A DNA stretch of 64,000 nt from Massariosphaeria phaeospora (taxonomy: Eukaryota > Ascomycota > Dothideomycetes > Pleosporales). The translations under genes were made by a program, and so were the position numbers. Of this stretch, positions 1-11,429 are shown one piece after another. The notes under the pieces are model-generated. The model worked only from the letters and a program-made list of their open reading frames with translations, was not told where the DNA came from and searched no databases. The stretch spans positions 1,208,501-1,272,500 of the forward strand of contig JAADJZ010000011.1 of the NCBI GenBank assembly GCA_011032825.1. Reading direction: 5' to 3'. Position 1 is the first letter of the stretch, and each line of letters opens with the position of its first letter.

Positions 1-919
1 AGGCGCCATACATACTGAGGACACGGTGTTGGGTAGAAGAGTTTAGGAAGAACGTACCGGCTTCTGGAGGATCCACCCAGAGTACGTTGTAGTCAGGCAA
101 CAAGATAGAGCGCTCAGTGGACATAGGCTCAGCGTAGATCATACCGAAACATGTCCCCTCACTCTTTCATCTCTCCCTAGAGGGATCAGTCGCGCCGACA
201 CCGAGTTGCCTCTTTATCAACTCCAAGCAGCAGCACATACTAACGAACGCTCCGGGTCAGACCAGTTTGCAATATCTCTTTCCAGTAATATTCTCTCACA
301 CTTCGGAAACGGTAGGCTTAGCAAAATCGTTGAATGGAACCGGTAGCGACAACCACGCCCAGCAAAACTCCCTCATCGGGATAAGTATCCACAGATAAGA
401 CGTAGGAACGTAAGAACGACCCCTAATTACTTACTCTTACTCTGCAATTCGTGGTCGACCTGGTCTCGGCTATTCTCGGGCGTGCGGAAAGACTAGGAGT
501 TATCTCGAAAATTTGCGTCCCATCATTATTCACACCTATCGGATACCCCGATTACCGTAGAAAGTCGCGTTCCGCATGAAAATATAACCGAATGGTTGTT
601 GGTGTGATGACGATAAAGTAGTACGGGACGCCCCTCATCTGGGACTGCTCTGTAATACTGAATTCACCGTTAACATGAACAGATACGTAGGATATAAGCC
701 TGTAGATATGTCAACAAAAGGCCGGCATATGTAGCAATGAAATGCCAGTAATTCATGCCATTGAAGGACGGTATCGTAACAGTCATCTCCATAACCTGCG
801 GATGCACCCCTGACATCCTAACCTGCACCCCCATGAATGCTTGGGTCCATGACCCATCTATCCCCAGTATCCAAAACCATCCGCCGAAGAGGATCCATTT
901 CACGTTCAAGTCGCTATGT
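1..919. other. 3' flank of thioredoxin gene, no gene seen
   Basis: No convincing coding region. The only minus-strand reading frame here (670-909) starts at TTG, has no family motif, and is probably chance. The stretch is moderately AT-rich and probably holds the thioredoxin 3' untranslated region plus the edge of a neighbouring gene outside the window. Confidence 0.5.
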
Positions 920-1536
920 TCATGCAGAAGCGGCGGTGGTGTAGTTGGCCTTGATGGCAGCCTCGAGGGCCTTGGGGTTTGCGCCGACGACCTCGCCTAC
1001 TTTTTCGCCGTTCTTGAAGAGCAAGAAGGTGGGCATGGCGCGGATGCCGAGTTCTTGCGCAACATCGGGGACCTCGTCAACGTCGATCTTATAGAAGCGG
1101 GCATCGGGGTAGTTGTCGGAGAACCTTTGCGGCGTCAGAGGAGTCAACGCGGGCTGGTTTGGAGAGACTCACTTGACGACCTGCGGGGCGATGACTTTGC
1201 AAGGCCCGCACCAGGTAGCGAAGCAGTCGAGAACGAGGAGCGAGTCCTTCTCTTCGAGCGCCGTGTCGAAGTCGGCCTTACTGCATTTCGTATCGTGTTA
1301 GCCACCGGGTCGCAGAGGTGATGACGTCTTCGGCTTGCGCCTCAGACATGGCGGGGAATCGGAAGCACTTACGCCTGTAGGTTATGTACGCCCTGACCCA
1401 TTTTGCTTGTGATGGAGAAGAACTTGGGAGTGAGAAGCGGCCGATAGAGGGTCGCGTTGGTCGTGGAGGTGTTCGTAGCTGTTCGCAAGCGGGCAGATGT
1501 GAGTAGAGTTCTTCGGAAACCAGACATCGGAGACAT
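920..1536 (-). CDS. Thioredoxin, probably mitochondrial
   Basis: Small dithiol-disulfide oxidoreductase of 158 residues in three exons: 1373-1536, 1173-1280 and 920-1124 (minus strand). Both introns are GT-AG, and phase joins them cleanly. The active site WCGPC falls at residues 78-82, the conserved cis-proline at 122 (motif RAMPTF), and the KIDVDEVPD stretch around 103-111 is typical. About 45 residues precede the thioredoxin fold. They are rich in Arg, Ser, Thr and Leu with almost no acidic residues, as in a mitochondrial targeting sequence; Met46 (MGQGV) could instead start a cytosolic form. I chose the ATG at 1536; the open frame extends further upstream only to a GTG at 1566. Family knowledge: fungal mitochondrial thioredoxin (Trx3 type) works with thioredoxin reductase and peroxiredoxins. 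The location is inferred. Confidence 0.9.
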
Positions 1537-2976
1537 GATATATGCGCGGAGAATCAACTGAGACACTGGTGAAAGAACGATTTCAAAGACTTGAGCGATG
1601 GAATGCCCTGGATGACAGCCGCCGATTACAATGCAGTGACCGAGCGATGCGCTGATTCATGAGAGGGCAGGGAACTCGGCAACGGTGCGGGAGTCCCTGC
1701 GCATGGCCAGCGATCTGATGCCGAGGGGAAGATCTGGAAGCACGGACACGAGCAAAGAAACAGGGCGACTTACGAGATTCGAGCGTGCGGTATGCAGGAA
1801 TCAAAGAGGCCGGGTCTTCGAAGTAGTAGTAGGCGCTTCGTCGATGATAAATCGATCGCGAGGTAGGCTTGATTACGGCACTGCCAATGACGTGCGCGCG
1901 GCTTTGCCCAACAAAGGGAGGTGCGGCCATGGTGGGGTCACCTCGCTCGGCAGCCGCCTTTCACTGCCCACCAGCCCGCACTGCGAATGCCGCCCGCCCG
2001 GCACGCGCTCCCTTCTTGCGGAGGAACCACATATATTCAGAGGAGCGAATACTTTGCATATCCGCAAGGAGCAGACTCTCCGACAGCACATAAGGCTCTA
2101 CTCTTGACGCCGTATGAAGGTAGGTAGGTATTCACGTCGACCTTCCTCCGTTGCCCCGCCTCTACACTACCTCTACAAGTACCACGCCACGCCCATTGCA
2201 GCCCTATCGGCAACCACCAGCTTCGCTAGACACTACTCGTACCACCTCGGCACATATGGTACGATGATTGCAGCAAAACGGCACCAGCGCGACCATCGAT
2301 CTCAGAATCACCAATCCAGGTGTATTGAAACTATAGAACCAGCCGAAACGAGGTATATGGCTGCGGACTGACCGCGCACTGCGGGGTCGCCAGATTCGCC
2401 CCTCCAGCAACCAAGCGCTTCCAGACGTACGATTTATTTGGGGCGACGGGCCAGGACATGTTTCGCCGTCCGGGCCCAGAGAAAAAGAAAGTAGCCACAC
2501 GCACTGCAAACTGAATGTACGGGCGAGAAACCGAGTCCGAAACCCGCAAGCCTGTCCCATCTATGTCCATGCTACCACCTAGATCCCCAGAAAACAAAAA
2601 ACAGCCGAGTTCCGCGGCAGGTATACAGTACAGAACCTAAAAAGAAAACCAAACTCAAACTCTCACCAACGCCTTGCTAATTCTTGCCGACAATGTAAAA
2701 ACCCAGAGTGCCCAACAGCTCACCCAAAGCTATGGCCAAGCGGAACGGTAATCGATCGAGGTCGGTCGGAGAGAGTCGGGTACTGCCATGTTTGCCAATC
2801 CAGAAGTAACACAGAAACAAATAAGGAAACTCAAGCGAGTGACTATGGTCAGGAACGGTACCAGGAAGGACTGACAGATACAAAGGAAATTCAAATGAAT
2901 GGCGCGGTCTGGCAAACAGGTATGTACCTCGATTATCTCTCCGTTCTCGACCGAAAGATCACCTATTCTCGTTTAG
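1537..2976. other. Intergenic, 5' region of thioredoxin and 3' flank of next gene
   Basis: Contains only short overlapping frames on both strands without recognisable motifs. A minus-strand frame starting at ATG 1930 lies just upstream of the thioredoxin gene. Its composition is not protein-like, so I treat it as 5' untranslated or promoter DNA. Nothing else supported. Confidence 0.5.
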
Positions 2977-5559
2977 TCACCGGTTTTGCGAGGCTGTGCT
3001 TGATCGCTTCTGGATTTCCAAGAGCCTTGCAGATCCAGCACTGAGATGCCGGACATGGTGTTTCCCAAGCTCTATACTTGTTGCGCGTTGGAGGGAAACA
3101 GGTTCGCCATCGGATGTAGGGGAATTAGGTTCGCCCTCAGATGTGGGCGAGTCTTGTTCAGTGACTTCTTCGGTTCTAGCGGCCGAATCCTCAGGCATAA
3201 TTTTGTCGGGTTGAAAATAACTTAATAAAGCTTCAGTAGACTTGACGCGAGCCCGGCGGTGTATGATAGTAGGCTGACGTGCGACCCCGGTATGTACGAG
3301 CTCTCCCTCAGCCGAGACCGTTTCTGCAGCTGGGACGTCCTCGTTGTCGTGATCCGAGTCGGCAGCATCTTCAATCGTTGCGATGGCAGTGCTACTGGCT
3401 TTTCTCGCTGGGAGGTCACCAGATAGCGCTGACCTGCGTCGCTCGTCGGGCTGTGGTGTTAATCGTCTGAAGTACTCATCATCGGGAATTCCTAATTCCT
3501 CGTATGAAGCGCTGAAGTCTTCGTTGCGCTTCACTGCCGAAGACGACCCTACACTAAATCGTGGGTGAGAATTGTTCGATTGTCGTTTCAGAGGCTTGCC
3601 AGATAGCCATGATGCTTCAGAATCAACTGATGCAAGGGATTGTGACATAAGACCAGTCGGTGGCACTCCTGGACTAACTGGGGAGTCTGTTCGACCGCCA
3701 GAGCCTGAGCTGGTCGATGTCACTTGGACAGCTGAAGGCGGTTGAGTCCGGCGGCGAGCTGCAATGGCAGTGGCACCGGCAAAGGTAGTCTCAGGTGACT
3801 GCATTCGAGAGTCGGGTGGTGACAGTGGGAATTCTGGCAAGTCCTCCCTGAATTTGGACATGGTGCGACGAGGCACACTCGAAGATTGTCGAATTGGCAC
3901 GGGAGGTATAGACGTGGGCATAGTAGCCACAAGATGGGAAGGAAGTGGCTGGCGAGACATTGACTCTCGGGATGTGTTTGAGAATGAAATTTCGGACGGC
4001 GTGGGTTCTCGAGAGGTGCGTTTCCCGCGTCTGAACAATGCGGCCCATATGCGCATACGCCTTCCCTCCGAGCTGCGTCTTCGGCTGGACCCCTTCTTGG
4101 AAGTAGTAGCCGTGTCCGTAGTCACTACTGGATGCAGAGAGCCGCTTGTTCGGGGATCGTGGACCGGCTCGATCGACTCGACAGGCGTTTGCCGTGCGAT
4201 TTTCTCTGAGAGCAACTCTGGCAAGTGTGATACGTTTGATGGTGCGCGAGTGTGAGTTGGAGAGGACACACTTCCTCGCGAGTAGCGAACAGCTTTAGCA
4301 TCGGAGACAACTACTTCCTCGACCGGACTGTCGAGTGGCGTCGGGAGCTGGTTATTCTCCTCTACAGCCGGAGCAACTGCATCGGTTTCCAGCCTGTGTG
4401 GCTGGCGTTGGGGCGGCGTTGACGGGCGAATATCCTCCATAGGCGTAGGAGTGTCTTTCTCAATGCCTAGACCAACTATTTCTCTTGCTGCCCTACGAGG
4501 TGTAACAGCAGGTGAATCCAATGCTTCAGCAGCTCTTTGTTTCTCTGCCCGTCGCTCTAGTTTACGTAGAAGGCGTTCATCGTCTGCCTTCCTCTTCTTG
4601 TCTCTGCGCCGTTTATCGCGCTCTAATATCTCTCTCAGTGCTCCTGCATCGAGAGAATCGGCCAAGTCATCGACTCGGCTAGTCCTTTTTTCCTGTGCGC
4701 CATGCCTGCTGGCAGTTGTTCTGCGCTCTTTGTGTACTTCGCCCTTTGCAGTGTAGGATGTGGGCGAGGCACCTACTCCGCCGTAGCAGTACTGCGATCC
4801 CACAGAAGACCGGATTGTGGGCCGCGGAGAAAACATGTCGAAGGCACTCACCCTGAACGCACGGGTTTCGGAATTGCCGGACATGGACGAGTGTATCGAA
4901 TCTTCAAGCGGTAGCGAGATATCCGACGAGGGTCTTTCGAAGCGGTGGTTCAGTCCGCCCTTGACCTTCTTACTCTCTCGCCGCAGCATCGATCCTGAGC
5001 TGCCGGCGGGGCGCTTCTGTGCAAGAGGCATGCTCATGGCTCTGATTTCTTCTTCGCGGACGGGATCATGCTCCCTCTTCTTGCTCGACTTGCGGCGGAC
5101 GAGCAAGGACTCGGTGATGGGCTTGCGGAGCGACTGGGGCCGTTGGAGTTTGCCTCGTTCCCGGGCAGAGGTGAGGCTCGAATGCGAGTGGGTGTGGAAG
5201 TTGTAGGGGATGCCGTGCGCTTGTGTAACGGGACGCAGGTGCGGGCTCTGCTCGAGGCGCTTGCTGAAGGGCAGAGCGGTGATGTGGTCGGCGCTGGAGC
5301 GCGGCAGCGTCTCGAAGGCGATGTCAGCTAGCGGGCGGTCGGGCGAGGCCTTTGCAGTGTCACGTAGGGAAGCAGCGGCGCGTGAAGTCCTCCTTTTGCG
5401 GCGACTGCTGCGTCTGGTCGGCGTTGATTTCAGGGCATCGTGGCTCGCGACACCGAGACCGTGGACGGCAGCAGGGCCCTTCCCTTCTGCGACGGCGGCG
5501 CGGCCATCTTTTAATTTGGCGGCCTTTGCACCTCGCCGGCCGAACGGCCACATGGGCAT
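2977..5559 (-). CDS. Long disordered Ser/Arg-rich protein, function unknown
   Basis: Uninterrupted 860-codon frame from a true ATG (MPMWPFGRRG start). The protein looks mostly unstructured. It is rich in Ser, Pro, Arg and Thr, with an early basic cluster (RRSSRRKRRTSR, about residues 49-60) and a strongly charged, probably coiled-coil segment at about 305-350 full of RDKKRK and KLERRAEK type runs. A second basic patch (KKGSSRRRSSEGRRMR) follows near the middle. No catalytic motif, membrane segment or signal peptide is visible. Many Ser/Thr-Pro and Arg-x-x-Ser sites suggest phosphorylation. Proteins like this, starting with a short WPF motif, are common as conserved hypotheticals in Pezizomycotina, but I cannot name the family. 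The length and single frame make a real gene very likely; the function is unknown. Confidence 0.8.
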   Translation of the reverse strand: MPMWPFGRRGAKAAKLKDGRAAVAEGKGPAAVHGLGVASHDALKSTPTRRSSRRKRRTSRAAASLRDTAKASPDRPLADIAFETLPRSSADHITALPFSKRLEQSPHLRPVTQAHGIPYNFHTHSHSSLTSARERGKLQRPQSLRKPITESLLVRRKSSKKREHDPVREEEIRAMSMPLAQKRPAGSSGSMLRRESKKVKGGLNHRFERPSSDISLPLEDSIHSSMSGNSETRAFRVSAFDMFSPRPTIRSSVGSQYCYGGVGASPTSYTAKGEVHKERRTTASRHGAQEKRTSRVDDLADSLDAGALREILERDKRRRDKKRKADDERLLRKLERRAEKQRAAEALDSPAVTPRRAAREIVGLGIEKDTPTPMEDIRPSTPPQRQPHRLETDAVAPAVEENNQLPTPLDSPVEEVVVSDAKAVRYSRGSVSSPTHTRAPSNVSHLPELLSEKIARQTPVESIEPVHDPRTSGSLHPVVTTDTATTSKKGSSRRRSSEGRRMRIWAALFRRGKRTSREPTPSEISFSNTSRESMSRQPLPSHLVATMPTSIPPVPIRQSSSVPRRTMSKFREDLPEFPLSPPDSRMQSPETTFAGATAIAARRRTQPPSAVQVTSTSSGSGGRTDSPVSPGVPPTGLMSQSLASVDSEASWLSGKPLKRQSNNSHPRFSVGSSSAVKRNEDFSASYEELGIPDDEYFRRLTPQPDERRRSALSGDLPARKASSTAIATIEDAADSDHDNEDVPAAETVSAEGELVHTGVARQPTIIHRRARVKSTEALLSYFQPDKIMPEDSAARTEEVTEQDSPTSEGEPNSPTSDGEPVSLQRATSIELGKHHVRHLSAGSARLLEIQKRSSTASQNR

Positions 5560-7923
5560 CTGAGCGCGCGGCGGTCGAAGCGCGAGCGGGTCGTGGCGAG
5601 AGGTTGGTCAATGGGCGGCGGTTGCGCAGTGCAGAAATTGCCCGCGTGGACGCGCAGCGTGAGCGGAATGCCGTTATCTGCACCTGCGGGTGCGGGCCAT
5701 CGTGGGCTGAGTTTGGCGGTTGGACTTGGCACGGGGGACGTGTCAGCGGCAGCGCGACAGCGTACAGCGCGGGCGACAGGACAGCGACAGCGAGCGGCTG
5801 GTGTCGTGGTGAAGGCAGCAAGCAGGCGGTCGTGGAAGGGGCGCGCGCGAACAGGCGTGGTGTAGCGGGTGGTGGTATGTGTCTAGAGAGTTGGAGTGGT
5901 GGCGATATGTAAGGGAACAAGTGACGGGCGGGCGGCGGGCAGGATCGGTGGCCTGTCAGCCTGGCTGCAAGTTGACACGGCCCAGCAGCAGCGGTGCGCA
6001 GGCGTCCCAAAATAAAATAAACGGCTTCGCGCTGGTCGGGGGATTGCCAGATGCAAGGCCAGTCCAGGCGGAGACGGCAAACCTTGGGACTCTTGACTTC
6101 GCGCCTCGCCTTGCCGGCAGTCACGAGTGGAGCGCCCTCGGCCGCCCATCGCCGTCTCGTGGCCGCCGTCGACCCACAACAGCAGCCCATCGCAGCCATC
6201 GCCGAGCCACGGGCGAGTGGCGAAAGGACTCCCAAACGCTCTGTCGTCAAAAGCTGCCCCCCATGATTTCCCGGTGGCTTCGTCTCGTCTCTAGTCGCCC
6301 GCCCGGCCTGCCCGCTCATCAGCGCCGCGCCGCCAATCACGCCTGGAAACCGACCAGACGCTCCCTAGCCGCGCATTTCTTCTGGCACTGCTCAATTTCA
6401 CCCAGCAGCCCTCTCGCCGGCGATGCTGTCATGATCGCCGCTCCGCTCACGCGCACCGCAGACGCTACACACCGAGGCAACGCCCGTAGTCTAGTGGTAG
6501 GGCCACATGTACGTACGCCAGTTCTGCCGCGAGTCGAGCAACAACACGCAGTCGCGCGCAGTGTACATATGTACCTACTGCAGCTTGCTGCGGATACAAT
6601 ATCGAAGCAGCGGGACGTGGAGAGCCACGTCGGTCCTGCAGCGGCCAACGGCGAACGCTAGGCCTGGTCTCACGGGAGCATCTGTCCAGCGAGCTCCAAT
6701 CGAGCCCAGTTCCTGCACCCGCTGCATCTTGACCCTTCTGCCGTTGCCAACGCCCTCCACACAGCTCCACTACTGGCAGCCTGACACCCACTCAGGTACC
6801 CGGGCTCTCAAGCATGCCGCTCTCGCGTAGAAGCCATGCCAGCACCAAATCTCCTGGGGGTTGGGCCTCTCGCAGGGGCTTGTTACTTGCGCCGGCGACA
6901 GTACTCAGGACCAGAGAGGCGGCCACGTACAGATATCGCTCGTACCCGTCACGTTCAAGCATGCACGTCTCACACCAACTAGCCGATATCATGTCCAACC
7001 TTCCGGAGTACAGCGGTGTGGTTTCTGAAGCACCCTAGTTGGACCCTGAGCAGGTGTCCTGTCAGCGTTCGAACACCTTACCACTAACTTCAGAGTATCT
7101 CGAGACTATGCCAAGCTTAGCATGTGCTCATTGGACAGCACGCTGGGTGTATCGGTGGGATACAAGGCTGCACCCCTCTGCCTCACTAGCATCGTGGCAC
7201 AGTGTGACCCTGGCTCGAAGGAGTATACATGCATACCGATTCTGAGCCAAACAAAAGGAAAAACGGTCGCAATGTTTGATCCAGCTGTGCTTGCGCTCTC
7301 GAAGTGTATCTAGCACTAACTGGTTATTTCGTACTCAACATAGGTCACTGACATATCATACCAAGAAAGGGGGGTATAGAGATAGCACAGCGGTAAGGGA
7401 TAACGTTCCTCCAACACGTACGAGCTGAATTGTGCTCGGATGCAACCGCCATAACAGCAAGAGAGCACAATGTAACTATTCCACGCCAATGAAGGGCATC
7501 TGACAGGACTGTAACCCGTCGGAGGTGCTGGTCGACTCTACTTGAGTTGAGAACTAATTTTCTAGATTGTTCGCCCTGTCCTAGTGATTGAGAGTTAGGT
7601 TTCTTCGGTGGATGCTCTAGATATTGGCACGCGACAGCCATAAGTGATAGCCAATGGACTGTTTTAGAATGATCTTCTACTAAAGCGATGATTTGAAGCT
7701 GAGAGCAATACGCTCGAGGTTGTGCTAGCATTACATCTCAATCAGGACTAGCTTTTGAGGCTAAGCTAGCTAGGCTTAGCCTGATCGGCATGGTCCTCAC
7801 AACCGAAACTTGTAAACAAACATCCAGCGACCCCACGACTCCGCATCAACAAGCCAGCAACAAGCAACGAGCGAGCAAGATACGTCGCAACTCACGATTA
7901 TCTGAACACTATATCATTTCAGC
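5560..7923. other. Intergenic between divergent genes (2.4 kb)
   Basis: The first kilobase is GC-rich, pyrimidine-skewed promoter and 5' untranslated DNA of the minus-strand gene at 2977-5559. The remainder leads to Nuf2. Long frames here (for example minus 5360-6340) overlap the start of the real gene in another frame and are low-complexity. Two places resemble a tRNA A box (about 6488 and 7383), but no B box or cloverleaf follows. No gene supported. Confidence 0.5.
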
Positions 7924-9475
7924 ATGGCGTATAATCCGCGCATGAGCATGGCGCGCACCACTTCGCACAATCAGCGGCCGAAACCTGCCGACAACGAAGA
8001 TGCCTTTATGATGCTGGTATGTTTCTCGTCTTCCCATTCTGCGCGCGCTTCAGTGCTGACCCCCAAAGCCCGATCATGAGATAGTAGCCTGCTTCGCTGA
8101 TATTGGCATCGGCCTAAGCATGGGAGACCTCCAAAAGCCCAATCCGCAGATAATCCAGAAGGTCTTCGAATGTCTGGCTGAGTTACTGATGAATACAACG
8201 CGCGATGTGATCGCGCCGGCCATGAGGGCCGCAGCCGAAGACATGTCTGGGCAGGACGCAGACCGAATCTTCTCTAGCGACACCCGAGACCTGATGGCCT
8301 TTTTTGTGGTCCTAAGGAAACTGTTGCGCGAGGTAAGGGCAATGTAGCTCAAACCGGGCGCGTATACTAACCATATCAGTGCGGCATTCACGATTTCACC
8401 TTCCAGGACTTATACAAGCCGGCTCACCCGCGCCTCGCGAAGATCTTTTCCTACATGATTAACTTCATCCGCTTCCGCGAATCCCAGACGGCTGTCATAG
8501 ATGAGCACTTCAACAAAGCCGAACGTACGAAGCTCCGAATCGAACAGTTGTACGATGATAAGCAGAGGAAGGAGATGCACCTTGCAGAACTGGAACGTAA
8601 CCGCATGGCCACGCAGAAATTGGTGCAAGAGAAGGAGAAGCGCAACGCCGAGCTCAAAGCAAAGCTCCTCGAGCTAAAGAAAGGCCAAGATGCTGTTGGT
8701 GAGAAGTTGCAACAAGCACGAGACGAGCAGTCTCGACTGAAGAAGCTCCTCCAGCAGAAGGCTGAGCATAAAGAGAACGTTCAACGCGAAGTTCTCAAAT
8801 TGAAACCGTACACCCAACAGAGCCCCACGGCGCTGGAAGACTCACTGCGCGAGCTGAACGACAAACTCTCCGGCGAGAAGGCACAGATCGAGACCATGGA
8901 CCGCCGAGCCCGCGCTCTCCAAACCTCGACGGATTCGTTTGGTGTCGTAACGACCGAGGTCACATCCTGCACTCGCCTCCTTACCGACGTCCAAGGCGAC
9001 CTCGCAAAAGAAGAAGAGGAACTAGCAAAGGCGTCGCGCCACCGCGACGCGCTCGCCGACCGCAGCAACAACGTGCGCGACGTGGAGCGCCAAGAGCGGC
9101 TGCTGCAGAAACAACTCGGCAACGTGAACGCGCGCACCGAGAAGCTGAAGAACAAAGCCGACGAGGAGGCTGAGCGCGCGCGCACGCGCATGGAAGAGCT
9201 GCGCGATACGCATAGTAAACTTGCGGAAGAGCGGGGCGAGAAGGGCCGCGAGATGGAGAGACGGAGGGTTAGGATCGAGCAGACGGAGAAGAAGGTATGT
9301 GATGCTTGGAGTGGTGTGGTGGTGATGATGATGATGATATGGGTGCTAACGATACATGCAGATGGCGGAACTTAAGGATAATATCGAGAACGAGGTTCAT
9401 GCGGCGCATGATGAGTATGTTAAGTTGGAGAGCCATATCAAGCTCTACGTTACGGAGATGGAGCAGAGCATTTGA
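7924..9475 (+). CDS. nuf2: Kinetochore protein Nuf2 (Ndc80 complex)
   Basis: Nuf2 pairs with Ndc80 in the four-protein Ndc80 complex that couples kinetochores to spindle microtubules. Four exons: 7924-8016, 8069-8332, 8380-9294 and 9362-9475, giving 461 residues, close to the usual fungal length. The introns are 52, 47 and 67 bp, with a good branch site (TACTAAC) in intron 2 and GCTAAC in intron 3. The N-terminal calponin-homology-like head covers roughly residues 25-160, with the family landmark FADIGIG and later [15 protein letters not shown]. From about 165 to the end it is a continuous heptad-rich coiled coil (long runs of Glu, Lys, Arg, Gln and Leu), as needed to dimerise with Ndc80. The last exon encodes only 37 residues. 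Start ATG and stop TGA are unambiguous. Confidence 0.96.
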
Positions 9476-11429
9476 AGTTCTTGATACTAGGTCTTCGTCT
9501 TTGTTTGTGTTTTTGGTTTGGATAGGATAGGAAGGGTTCGGGACTTCAACGACTGATGAAGGCGTTACTGGTCTTGGGTACGGTACGGTACTGCGGAGTT
9601 GAGAGGTTGTGGGATCTGGGCGTGGATTGAGATACCTACTTGCTTGCTTGCTTGCTGGCGCTTGAGAAGCGAATGCGTTGGTGTTAGGTTCTTTCTTGTG
9701 CATTGTGGATTGTGGAGTTTTGGGGGTCGTGAGTGTGGGACTAACTGTTTGTTTTTGAGGTAAGGTGACGGTAAAGTCTGAGGCATATTCCAAGCGGGAT
9801 ATAATCTGATCCGTGTGCTAGCCGTTTTATTCTCCGCAGTCGGATGGACATGACTTGACATGGACATTCCAAAACTTGGTGATTCAGAGGGACATAGTCG
9901 ACGCTGGTTGCTGTAGAATGATACGAGTACGGCTTTGGTATTCCTTGTTCAGTTAATGTGCTACGTGTTGAGGTTCAAAACTTTTCACTCCTAAGGTCTT
10001 AGTTTAGTTTGGTTTAGTTTAGCTAGTAGGAATAGTTCTAAGTTGCTCTACAGACAGACTATATACCTCTCTTTCTACTATTATTTAAAATATACCTACA
10101 GGTCCGGCGCCATAAGAATACATACCCACAGCGTACATTCTCACAGCCAGTCCCACTGCACACCAGCCTCCCATCTCCCCTCCCATCCTCAGCGCCACCT
10201 CCTCGCACTTCCAGTGCGGGCCCGCCCCATGACGACTGCACCCGGAGCAGCCACACGGAATCAGAGCCGTTGCACCAGTCAACCGAGTTGCAGCATTCCA
10301 TGCCATCGCGGTGGCGGCTGCTGATTGCGCGGGGCTCGATGCAGGGTGAAGTGTACAGTTTACCGCGGAGGAGGTGTGCGTGGACGCCGTGAGGGAGTAG
10401 GTGGCTGTAGATGGCCTAGCGAATTTCCAGCGGCGTGGAGAAGCATCTGCTTTGGGACTAAGAGTTGATGGGGGTTTGTAGGAGGGGGAGGGGGTGGGTG
10501 GACATGGTAGGGAAGCGAGCTCAAGGGCTAGTTGGAAAGATCTTGGGTTAGTGATGTGGGCGAATCATCAAGACGATACTCTATACGGAGTAGATAGGTA
10601 GATAATAAGGTACTATGCTGTAAATCGTAATGGTTTGATGAGTCGCAGTAGCCTTGGGGAGAGACAAAGACCTGGAGTTGGATAGTTCGATTACCTAAGT
10701 GCCGCTAGTGAGGTAAGGCGGATAGCACGTGATTGTGCCCCTCACGTAAGCCCACAGGTCGGGAACCCACAAACAACCTCGCAACTACGCACATCATGTC
10801 GTCCAGTCTAACGCCCACGTCTATGCATGATATGGCTGTTTCCCTATGCTGCGAGGAGTTCGAACAGGAAGTCTTCGCTCGTCTTCCGCATCTATCGCAC
10901 GCCTTTCTCGTGGCCTGACGCCTCATCATGGAAAATCTCGAATACAGCAGTACCCTCCAGGAACAACTAGCAAGCTTGGCGTTGCAAGACATGATCCGCC
11001 GTTCGTGAAGTGGCTCTCTTCCTCGTGGGCGACATTCTCGAACCCCAAGAAGTGAGATCATCGCAATTTCAGGACGAAAGCGATAAATCTATTAGCTGCC
11101 GTCGCCCAGGTCCTGGAGAGCAAGCACCTACAGTACCACTCTCGTCCCCTAGAGGCACCGTTAGGTCTACGGGTCATGTTTTCATCATTTGCAGGAAGTA
11201 TACGTGGGTCAATTCGAGCAATGCATTAGTACGTACCTAAACCTATGGAATACTATCGGAAAGGGGGCAAACTACCGTACACATTTGCTGATCACTAGGA
11301 GCGGATATCTGCTATATAGTTGGCAGGATAGAGCAGATATGAGTGATCGGAGCAGCTTCGTTAGAGCTCTAGCAATCACTCTCTGCTAGCATTCAGCTAA
11401 TACTGCAGGTCTGTACGGCAATTCGATTC
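9476..11429. other. Intergenic with low-complexity tracts; possible decayed gene fragments
   Basis: Directly after nuf2 are a CTTG repeat complement (9640-9655) and TTTAG-type repeats near 10000-10025; a G-rich tract lies at 10470-10500. Around 10797-11000 there are two short plus-strand reading stretches, separated by stops, that look mildly protein-like (for example MENLEYSSTLQEQLASLALQ from 10928). They might be a decayed gene, but no family is recognised. Nothing firmly supported. Confidence 0.35.

Noticed and set aside
670..909. 79-codon minus-strand frame after the thioredoxin gene
   Set aside because: Starts at TTG, no motif, poor coding composition.
1583..1930. 115-codon minus-strand frame upstream of the thioredoxin gene
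   Set aside because: Has an ATG, but composition is not protein-like and it fits 5' leader or promoter DNA better.
5360..6340. 326-codon minus-strand frame
   Set aside because: Overlaps the start of the 860-residue gene in another phase, is Arg/Pro/Ala-rich simple sequence and has no family motif; a GC-driven chance frame.
6480..6560. tRNA-like A box (TAGTCTAGTGG)
   Set aside because: No B box (GGTTCGANNCC) at the right distance and no cloverleaf stems; cannot be supported as a tRNA.
7370..7450. second tRNA-like A box (TAGCACAGCGG)
   Set aside because: Same reason: no T-arm and no acceptor-stem pairing.
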